Source: Actinomycetes bacterium (GTDB lineage: Bacteria; Actinomycetota; Thermoleophilia; Solirubrobacterales; Solirubrobacteraceae). From it: a stretch of 10,928 bases of DNA. The notes beneath the pieces are model-generated. The model was not told where the DNA came from, searched no databases, and saw nothing but the letters and a program-made list of their open reading frames with translations. Both the position numbers and the translations under genes were made by a program. The stretch lies in NCBI GenBank assembly GCA_023429855.1, contig JAEZDB010000509.1, forward strand, positions 1-10,928, in the 5' to 3' direction. Positions 6,087 through 10,928 of the stretch are shown piece after piece (positions within the stretch are counted from its first letter, which is position 1; the number at the start of each line of letters is the position of its first letter).

Positions 6087-7396
6087 AGCCCGACCCTCCC
6101 GGTGCGGTTGATCAGCACGTCGAGCATCTCGTCCATCGTCGACATCGCACGCGAGCTGGCCTGGTAGCCGCGCTGGAAGCGGATCAGGTCGGTCATCTCC
6201 TCATCGAGCGACACGCCCGACACCGACTGGCGGCGCGACTCGACGTCGTTGACGAGGGAGACGGAGAGGTCGCGCATCGTCGCCGCGTTCTGCGCGTCGG
6301 AGCCGGTCTGGCGGACGAGGTCCTGGTAGGCGCGGTCGGAGGTGCCGCCGCGCAGCTGGCTAAGGGCGAGCGCCACGTCGTTGGAGGCGGCGCCGGTGCC
6401 GGTGCCGGCGACGAGCGTGGCGGCGGTGACGTTGACGGCCAGCGTGCCGGCGGTCGCGCCGGTGAAGAAGGGCGGTGCGCCGTGCACCGCGTTGACGGAG
6501 CTCGCGAGGCTGCTGGCGACGTTGTCGAGCTGTGCGCGGTAGTCGCTGATCGCCGTCTGCACCTTGATGAGGCCGCCAAGCTGACCGCCCGGGTTCACGA
6601 GCGCCTGCGGCCACGTGGCGACGGAGGGCTGGCCCGAGCCGTCGACGAGGGGGCTGGAGGCGTCGCCGAAGGAGACGCTGATGCGGCCGTTGCCCTGGTT
6701 GGAGACCGACACCTGGCCGAGCTGCGCGAGCTCGTCGAGGATCAGGTCGCGGCGGTCCAGCATGTCGTTGGGCTGCTGGCCGGCGGCGACCGCTTCGCCG
6801 ATGGCGTCGTTGAGCTTGCTGAGCTCGTCGGCGTAGGCACCGACCTTGTTGCCAGGCGCCGAGGTGAGCTGCGCGTACTGGGTGGCGGCGTCGGCGCCGA
6901 TCTGCGCCAGGCGCGAATCGATCTCCTTCATCGCGTCCGTCAGGTTCTTCGCGTCGGCGACCACCTGGGCGCGGACGCCGCTGTCGGACGGGTTGGTCGA
7001 GAGCTTCTGGAAGCTCGTCCACATCTTGTCCATCAGGGCGTTGAGACCCTGGTCCGACGGCTCAGAGAAGGCGGCGTCGGCGCGGGAGAGGCCTTCGGCG
7101 AGCGCGCCGCGCTCGCCGAGCAGCATGTTCTGGGTGCGGGCCGAGATGTCGAGGTACTCGTCGCGCATGCGGTTGAACGCCGTGACGTCGACGCCTTGCC
7201 CGAGCCAGTTGACGCCGCCGTTGGTGGCGCCGTTGACGGCGATGCCGGCGGCGGCCGAGGCGACGGTGGTCTGGCGGGTGTAGCCGACGGTGTCGGCGTT
7301 GCCGATGTTGTGCGACGCGACGTCCAGCATGCGCTGGTGCGCGAGGAGGCCGCGCAGTGAGGTCTGGAGACCGCCGAAGCTTGAGATCTGCGCCAT
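6083..7396 (-). CDS. flgK: Flagellar hook-associated protein FlgK (HAP1)
   Basis: This is the first hook-filament junction protein, sitting on the distal end of the hook. The N-terminal flagellar rod/hook signature LDVASHNIGNADTVGYTRQ is at about residues 24-42, and ARTQNMLLGERGALAEGLSRADAAF is a typical FlgK region. The C-terminus has SLDEEMTDLIRFQRGYQAS and MDEMLDVLINRTG. At 437 residues it is shorter than many FlgK proteins, the variable middle being reduced. The ATG at 7394-7396 is 3 bases after the flgN stop. Confidence 0.95.
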   Translation of the reverse strand: MAQISSFGGLQTSLRGLLAHQRMLDVASHNIGNADTVGYTRQTTVASAAAGIAVNGATNGGVNWLGQGVDVTAFNRMRDEYLDISARTQNMLLGERGALAEGLSRADAAFSEPSDQGLNALMDKMWTSFQKLSTNPSDSGVRAQVVADAKNLTDAMKEIDSRLAQIGADAATQYAQLTSAPGNKVGAYADELSKLNDAIGEAVAAGQQPNDMLDRRDLILDELAQLGQVSVSNQGNGRISVSFGDASSPLVDGSGQPSVATWPQALVNPGGQLGGLIKVQTAISDYRAQLDNVASSLASSVNAVHGAPPFFTGATAGTLAVNVTAATLVAGTGTGAASNDVALALSQLRGGTSDRAYQDLVRQTGSDAQNAATMRDLSVSLVNDVESRRQSVSGVSLDEEMTDLIRFQRGYQASSRAMSTMDEMLDVLINRTGRVGL

Positions 7397-7399
7397 GCC

Positions 7400-7948
7400 C
7401 TACGCCTGCACGTTCAGGAGGCTGTGGGTTTGCGCGGGACCCGGGGCGACGTTGCCCCGGGCGCCCTGGGGCGGGGCGTAGGTGCCGTTGCGGGAGTCGT
7501 CGCCGGCGCCCATGAGTCGCACGAGGTGGTCGACGAACGCCAGCTCCTGGCGCATGAGGGCGCGCACGACGAGGTGCTCGTCGCGGACCTCGCGCAGCAC
7601 GCCGCGCAGGCGGTCGCTGCGCTCCTTGGCCTCGAACGCCGTCGCCGGGTCGAGCAGGGAGCAGAAGGCGTCGATGGTGATCGCGCTGCCGTGCACGCCC
7701 AGGGCCTGGCCGGCCTTGGTGAGCAGCGCGGTGCGGTCGGCCTCGAGGCGGCCGCGCGCCTCGGTCTCGGCCTGGATCTGGCCCACGAGCGCGAGCACCG
7801 TCTCGACCTCGCGCGTGCGGACCGCCCGCGCCTGGCGCAGGACGAGGTCGAGCATGCGGTCGGCGGAGCGGAGCTGGTCATCTAGGTGGGTGAGCAGCGC
7901 CATGCCGAGCGGGCCGGTCTGGTGCTGGCTGAGGGCCGGGAGGGTCAT
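7400..7948 (-). CDS. flgN: FlgN-like export chaperone for FlgK and FlgL
   Basis: This is a cytoplasmic, almost fully helical 182-residue protein, placed where FlgN usually lies (directly before flgK). FlgN binds the C-termini of FlgK and FlgL before export. It contains long amphipathic helices rich in Leu, Arg and Glu (HLDDQLRSADRMLDLVLRQA; LRGVLREVRDEHLVVRALMR) and ends in a Pro/Gly-rich stretch followed by HSLLNVQA. The ATG overlaps the flgJ stop as ATGA. The assignment rests on position and helical character as well as on weak family resemblance. Confidence 0.8.
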   Translation of the reverse strand: MTLPALSQHQTGPLGMALLTHLDDQLRSADRMLDLVLRQARAVRTREVETVLALVGQIQAETEARGRLEADRTALLTKAGQALGVHGSAITIDAFCSLLDPATAFEAKERSDRLRGVLREVRDEHLVVRALMRQELAFVDHLVRLMGAGDDSRNGTYAPPQGARGNVAPGPAQTHSLLNVQA

Positions 7949-8325
7949 GCGGTCGCGCCGCCTTCAGGGCCGACGGTCACGCCGGTCGCCTTCGGCGCGG
8001 TGTCGGAGAGGCTGGTCTTCTTTTGCGCGTCCGGGTGCCACGCGGCGTCGAACTGCTGCGCGAGGCCGAGGCCGCCGGCGGCCATCAGCGAGTCGGCGAG
8101 CGTGCTGGGCAGGCTCTCCTTCATCAGCTTCACCGCGGCCGGGGCGTCTTCGCCGTCGGTGCCGGGCGTGGGCTTCATCAGCTGATCGGTGAGCTGGCCG
8201 ACGAGGACGCGCTCGAACGCGAGCGCGGCTTGGTACTGCTGCTTGCGCTCGTCCGAGCCGTTCCGGACGCTCGCCGGAAGCAGCGCCTGGTCGACAGGCA
8301 GCGAGCTGGTGCCGACGGTCGTCAT
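7945..8325 (-). CDS. flgJ: FlgJ-like rod-binding protein (N-terminal domain only)
   Basis: This 126-residue protein matches the rod-binding half of FlgJ, which caps or scaffolds the growing rod. YQAALAFERVLVGQLTDQLMKP is the typical opening helix, and MKESLPSTLADSLMAAGGLGLAQQFDAAW is the typical closing segment with its GGxGLA motif. The peptidoglycan-hydrolase domain found in the proteobacterial two-domain form is absent, as is common outside gamma- and beta-proteobacteria. The Rpf-like enzyme at the window start is a separate gene and not obviously connected. The ATG at 8323-8325 overlaps the flgG stop by one base (TAATG). Confidence 0.87.
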   Translation of the reverse strand: MTTVGTSSLPVDQALLPASVRNGSDERKQQYQAALAFERVLVGQLTDQLMKPTPGTDGEDAPAAVKLMKESLPSTLADSLMAAGGLGLAQQFDAAWHPDAQKKTSLSDTAPKATGVTVGPEGGATA

Positions 8326-9065
8326 TACCGCTTCACTCCGAGGGCGATCTCAGCGATCTTGTCCTGCGTGGTGATGGCCTTGGACGCCAGCTCGTAGGCG
8401 CGCTGCGTCTCGATCATCGCGGTCATCGTCTCGCCGAGGTCGACGGCCGACATCTCCAGGACGCCCTGCTGCACGGTGGTGGTGTTGCCGGCGGCGACGG
8501 CCGGGCCCGACTCGGGCGTGACTTCGAAGGTGTTCTCGCCGGCGGGGCGCAGCTCGCTTGGTGCGGGCACGGTGACGAGGCGCAGCTGGCCGACCTCCTT
8601 GCCGTCGTAAGCCACGAGGCCGCGCGGGTTGATCGAAAGCTTGCTCACGTCGGCGTTGGCCGGCAGCGTCACCGCAGGCTCGAGCAGCTCGCCGGTGATG
8701 GTGGAGAGGCGGCCCTGCGCGTCGACCTGCAGGCTGCCGGCGCGGGTCAGCACGTTGGTGCCGTCGGCCTGGCGGACCTGGAAGTAGCCGGGACCGCTCA
8801 TGGCGATGTCGAGGTTGTTGCCCGTCGACTGGAAGGCGCCCTGCCGCGTGACGCGGCCGAGGTCGGTGATCTCGGCGCCGGTGCCGAGCTGCACCTGGTC
8901 GTCGATCGCGTGGCCGGCCTGCACGTCGTAGAGCAGGTCGCGGAAGCCTTGGCGCACGGGCTTGTAGCCAGCGGTGTTCACGTTGGCGATGTCGTTCGAC
9001 AACGAGTCGAGGCGCGCTTGCTGCGCGTACATCCCAGCCGCAGCTGAATACATTCCTTCGAGCAT
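8325..9065 (-). CDS. flgG: Flagellar distal rod protein FlgG
   Basis: The 246-residue protein matches FlgG along its length. LDSLSNDIANVNTAGYKPVRQ is the N-terminal rod signature, followed by FRDLLYDVQAG, LGTGAEITDLGRVTRQGAF, NNLDIAMSGPGYFQV and EPAVTLPANADVSKLSI. The C-terminal core is LEMSAVDLGETMTAMIETQRAYELASKAI. It assembles outside the cell membrane as the distal rod joining the hook. ATG 9065 has a good ribosome-binding site, AGGAGA. It heads a tightly packed run (flgG-flgJ-flgN-flgK-flgL-fliW-csrA) in which most genes overlap or nearly touch. The absence of flgH and flgI between flgG and flgJ fits a cell without an outer membrane. Confidence 0.95.
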   Translation of the reverse strand: MLEGMYSAAAGMYAQQARLDSLSNDIANVNTAGYKPVRQGFRDLLYDVQAGHAIDDQVQLGTGAEITDLGRVTRQGAFQSTGNNLDIAMSGPGYFQVRQADGTNVLTRAGSLQVDAQGRLSTITGELLEPAVTLPANADVSKLSINPRGLVAYDGKEVGQLRLVTVPAPSELRPAGENTFEVTPESGPAVAAGNTTTVQQGVLEMSAVDLGETMTAMIETQRAYELASKAITTQDKIAEIALGVKR

Positions 9066-9130
9066 GGTTCTCCTGTGGAGAAGCCCAGCCTCCGCGTAGC
9101 GGTCCGGCTAAGTCTTCGAGTTCAGTGAAA

Positions 9131-9158
9131 AGGTCGGCTCCGCTGACCAGTTTCTTGA
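9131..9158 (-). promoter_or_regulatory. Possible sigma-28-like promoter before flgG
   Basis: On the minus strand TCAA (9158-9155), 16 bases, then GCCGACCT (9138-9131). Only the GCCGA half of the -10 matches consensus. The predicted start near 9124 would give a leader of about 58 nt. It resembles the fliC and flgF sites, but is the weakest of the set. Confidence 0.35.
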
Positions 9159-9197
9159 AGTTGTGCCGCCGTGGTCGATCAACCGTCCACGTCGGGT

Positions 9198-9214
9198 GTC
9201 GCCTTCGGGGCGAC
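9198..9214 (-). terminator. Hairpin just after flgF, possible weak terminator
   Basis: GTCGCC and GGCGAC (9198-9203 and 9209-9214) form a 6-bp stem with a 5-base loop 13 bases beyond the flgF stop. No T-run follows on the minus strand, so it may only attenuate transcription or stabilise the flgF message. Confidence 0.3.
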
Positions 9215-9227
9215 GTCGGGGGTTTGC

Positions 9228-9911
9228 CTAACGGAGATTTCCGACTTGGTTGGCTTTGCCAAGGGACTCGTCGATCGTGGTGAGGACCTTCTGGCCTGCC
9301 TCGATCGCGCGCAGCGACGCCATCATCTGGACGACGGTGCGGGCAGCGTCGGTGCGCGACATTTCGAGCTGGCCAGTCTTGACTTGGCCTTCGCCTCTGC
9401 CGGTCGCGGCGCCGGTGAAGTAGTTGTCTCCGCCCTTGCGGGCGTTGGGGATGGCGAAGATGCCGACGTCGGTCGCCTGGACCGTGCCATTGGCGCCGAC
9501 GCGGACCGGCTGGCCGGCCTGGTTCAAGACGTTGTTGCCCATCGCGTCGACGAGCTGGCCCTGGGCGTTGGCCTGGAACTGGCCGTTGCGGGTGTAGCGC
9601 GGGCCCTGGTCGGTCTGGATCGCGAAGTAGCCCTCGCCGGAGATCGCCATGTCGAGCGGCTCGTCCGAGGGCTTCAAGATGTTGGGGCGCAGATCGGTGA
9701 CCTGCTCCTGGACGCGTGCACCGGCGACGACCGAGCCGGCGACCTTGCCGGAGCCCAGGTCGGTCACGAGCAGATCGCCGAAGGACTGCACCGACACGCG
9801 GTCGGACTTGTAGCCCGGGGTGACCGCGTTGGCGAGGTCGTTGGAGATCTGGTCCTGGCGGGCCATTTCGGCGACCATGCCCGACGCTGCGATTGAGAGT
9901 CCGCGTTCCAT
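9228..9911 (-). CDS. flgF: Flagellar rod protein FlgF-like
   Basis: This proximal rod protein of the FlgF/FlgG (FlhO/FlhP) family is 227 residues long. The N-terminus MERGLSIAASGMVAEMARQD continues into QISNDLANAVTPGYKSDR, the rod signature. EPLDMAISGEGYFAIQTDQGPRYTRNGQF is the conserved core, and LEMSRTDAARTVVQMMASLRAIEAGQKVL the C-terminal helix. It is shorter and more divergent than the FlgG encoded downstream, hence FlgF. I chose ATG 9911 over the in-frame GTG at 9932, because the promoter -10 (9927-9920) lies between them and would put GTG outside the mRNA. The message is then leaderless. Downstream flgG is separated by 162 bases and seems to have its own start signals. Confidence 0.9.
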   Translation of the reverse strand: MERGLSIAASGMVAEMARQDQISNDLANAVTPGYKSDRVSVQSFGDLLVTDLGSGKVAGSVVAGARVQEQVTDLRPNILKPSDEPLDMAISGEGYFAIQTDQGPRYTRNGQFQANAQGQLVDAMGNNVLNQAGQPVRVGANGTVQATDVGIFAIPNARKGGDNYFTGAATGRGEGQVKTGQLEMSRTDAARTVVQMMASLRAIEAGQKVLTTIDESLGKANQVGNLR

Positions 9912-9919
9912 CCCGCCTA

Positions 9920-9947
9920 GGATCGGCCGCACGCGCCACCCACTTGA
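9920..9947 (-). promoter_or_regulatory. Sigma-28-like promoter of flgF, leaderless
   Basis: On the minus strand TCAA (9947-9944), 16 bases, then GCCGATCC (9927-9920). The -10 matches six of eight consensus bases. Eight bases separate it from ATG 9911, so transcription would begin at or within a base or two of the start codon. Confidence 0.6.
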
Positions 9948-9948
9948 G

Positions 9949-9981
9949 GACTGGACCAGCCAGTTGGCCTCATATCCAGTC
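9949..9981. promoter_or_regulatory. Inverted repeat between divergent flagellar promoters, candidate operator
   Basis: GACTGGA (9949-9955) and TCCAGTC (9975-9981) are perfect inverted repeats centred at 9965, lying between the flgF -35 and overlapping the -35 region of the FliK-like gene. The placement suits a shared regulator. The left arm with its flank, GACTGGACCAGCC, recurs in the fliC leader at 4253-4265 with one mismatch. No regulator is identified. Confidence 0.35.
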
Positions 9982-10002
9982 GCGGGGTGCAGGTGCCGAT
10001 AA
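9975..10002 (+). promoter_or_regulatory. Sigma-28-like promoter of the FliK-like gene, leaderless
   Basis: GCCGATAA at 9995-10002 is a perfect match to the FliA/WhiG -10 consensus. TCCA at 9975-9978, 16 bases upstream, is a weak -35, similar to the TCAA of the other sites. Only 7 bases separate the -10 from ATG 10010, so the transcript probably begins at the start codon. Confidence 0.65.
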
Positions 10003-10009
10003 CCGGGGC

Positions 10010-10696
10010 ATGAGTCTTCCTGCGATCCAGGCGACGCTGCTGCGCGACCTGATGCGGCAGGTCAGTGCACAGACCCCCGGCCAGCTGCCGCAGCAGCTGC
10101 AGGTCGGGGAGACCCTCGGCGGTCGCGTCACGGTGACGCCGACGGGCGAGCGCATGCTGATGGTCGCGGGGATCCGCATTCCGGCGACGCTTCCGGCCGA
10201 CGTTCCGGTCGGCCAGGCGCTGCGGTTGCAGGTGACGGAGTCGTCGGTCGACAAGCTCGTCCTGCAGGTCGTGCGCACCGCCACCGACGCCGCCGACCAG
10301 CCCGTCGCCGGGCCGCGCGAGCTGCAGCAGCCGCAGCAAACGCCAGGCGCGCAGAGCCCCGTCGTGACGGTCCCGATGCCCACGGGCGCCAGCGCGCGTG
10401 TGTGGGCCGATCCCGACGGCGGCAGCAGCGACCCGGGCGCAAGCCGCGCCGAGCGTGCGCGCACCGGTGCGATGGTCGTGCGCTACGACTCGCCCGAGCT
10501 GGGCCGCGTCGACGTCGTGCTCCGGCTCGACGCCGAGCGCCTCGAAGCAACCGTGCTCGCGCCCGCAGGCGAACCGCTCTCGCTCGTGCGCTCGTCGTCG
10601 GCGAAGCTGCGCGAGGCGCTGCTCGTCGCCGCGCAGGTGCCCGTGTCGCTGCAGACGGCCGGCCGGACCGAGGACGCGGTGAACGTGCGTGTCTGA
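10010..10696 (+). CDS. FliK-like hook-length control protein (YlqG-type)
   Basis: This 228-residue protein probably controls hook length and the export switch. The N-terminal part (about 1-88) has the pattern QVGETLGGRVTVTPTGERML, IPATLPADVPVGQALRLQV, seen at the start of divergent FliK proteins. Residues about 90-150 are a Gln/Pro/Ser-rich linker. The C-terminal part (VRYDSPELGRVDVVLRLDAERLEATV and LREALLVAAQVPVSLQ) resembles the FliK C-terminal hook domain, with its PxELGxVxV core. It overlaps by 8 bases a small FlhB-like gene, the pairing known as ylqG-ylqH in Bacillus, and shares a divergent promoter region with flgF. ATG 10010 is chosen because the sigma-28-like -10 ends 7 bases before it. 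FliK sequences are poorly conserved, so the call leans on context. Confidence 0.6.
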   Translation: MSLPAIQATLLRDLMRQVSAQTPGQLPQQLQVGETLGGRVTVTPTGERMLMVAGIRIPATLPADVPVGQALRLQVTESSVDKLVLQVVRTATDAADQPVAGPRELQQPQQTPGAQSPVVTVPMPTGASARVWADPDGGSSDPGASRAERARTGAMVVRYDSPELGRVDVVLRLDAERLEATVLAPAGEPLSLVRSSSAKLREALLVAAQVPVSLQTAGRTEDAVNVRV

Positions 10697-10928
10697 GGCG
10701 GAGCGCCCCAAGATCAAGCGCGCAGCGGCGCTCAAGTACGGCGGCGGCATGGCGCCGACCGTCGTCGCCGCCGGCTCCGGCGCAACCGCCGACCGCATTG
10801 CCGACCGCGCCCGTGAAGCCGGCGTGCCCGTCACGACCGACGGCCCGCTCGCCGAGGCCCTCGCGCGCCTGCCCGTCGAGGCCGAGATCCCGCCGGAGCT
10901 CTACCGCGCCGTCGCCGAAGTCCTCATC
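10689..10928 (+). CDS. Small FlhB C-terminal-domain homologue (FhlB/YlqH-like), 3' end outside window
   Basis: Eighty codons are visible from GTG 10689, which overlaps the preceding stop by 8 bases. The protein resembles the cytoplasmic domain of FlhB, the export gate switch protein, without the membrane part: KRAAALKYGGGMAPTVVAAG, ADRIADRAREAGVPVTTD, LAEALARLPVEAEIPPELY and RAVAEVL. The NPTH autocleavage motif of full FlhB is absent; GGGMAP stands at about that place. In Bacillus the YlqH-type protein can partly replace the FlhB C-terminal domain. Only the last residues should be missing, since the family is usually 80-110 residues long. Confidence 0.85.
   Translation, partial: MSEAERPKIKRAAALKYGGGMAPTVVAAGSGATADRIADRAREAGVPVTTDGPLAEALARLPVEAEIPPELYRAVAEVLI

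Noticed and set aside
5352..6167. Long plus-strand open frame opposite flgL, and similar ones opposite flgK and flgG.
   Set aside because: These have biased Arg/Ala/Val/Gly composition, no domain resemblance, and lie wholly opposite well-matched flagellar genes. They are a by-product of third-position GC bias.
9930..9932. GTG 9932 as the start of flgF.
   Set aside because: It lies upstream of the promoter -10 at 9927-9920, and the family N-terminus begins at MERGLSIAASGM, encoded from ATG 9911.
9948..9990. Possible third, degenerate copy of the hairpin element (minus strand GCGACTGG...GGCC, 4-nt loop, then CCAGTC).
   Set aside because: Only short blocks are shared, the U-tract and outer stem are missing, and it lies upstream of the inferred flgF start, so it would not be transcribed with flgF. 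Kept only as an inverted repeat.
1..10928. CRISPR arrays, tRNA or rRNA genes, insertion sequences.
   Set aside because: No regularly spaced repeats, no tRNA-like cloverleaf or rRNA segments, and no transposase motifs were seen on either strand.

Overview
The window is GC-rich (roughly 70% by eye) and carries a flagellar locus of the monoderm type next to a short block of unrelated genes. Three things point to an actinobacterium: an Rpf-like transglycosylase, a MeaB GTPase, and a flagellar set with FliW/CsrA control and no L/P-ring genes between flgG and flgJ. A Thermoleophilia (Solirubrobacterales-like) host is my guess from overall gene style, not something the sequence proves.

Layout. 1-630 (+) is the 3' part of an Rpf-like cell-wall transglycosylase with a peptidoglycan-binding repeat. 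834-1493 (+) is an unusual fusion of an acylphosphatase domain and a LigD-type 3'-phosphoesterase domain that has lost its active site. 1319-2185 (-) is a hexapeptide-repeat acyltransferase whose 3' end overlaps the fusion gene. 2276-3226 (+) is meaB. From 9911 down to 3394, all on the minus strand, lie flgF, flgG, flgJ, flgN, flgK, flgL, fliW, csrA and the flagellin gene fliC. Diverging from flgF at 10010 (+) are a FliK-like gene and a small FlhB-like gene cut by the window end. Every stretch without a gene is about 200 bases or shorter.

How the genes work together. FlgF and FlgG form the rod, FlgJ helps rod assembly, FlgN chaperones FlgK and FlgL (the hook-filament junction), and FliC is the filament. 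FliW and CsrA form the switch that couples flagellin secretion to flagellin translation. The FliK-like and FlhB-like proteins belong to hook-length and export-specificity control. Four intergenic regions carry sigma-28-like promoters of the form TC(A/C)A-N15/16-GCCGA. Two of them, divergent, sit so close to the ATG codons of flgF and the FliK-like gene that leaderless mRNAs are expected. The fliC promoter starts a leader of about 73 nt with three GGA motifs, a plausible CsrA target.

The most novel signal is an 81-base element present twice in opposite orientation (709-789 minus, 3280-3360 plus), 71/81 identical without gaps. It folds as RNA into a 24-bp hairpin with a bulged A and a 4-nt loop. 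Two base pairs change by compensatory double substitution and five G-U pairs are conserved, which indicates a conserved structured RNA or a mobile hairpin element. I could not assign it to a known family.
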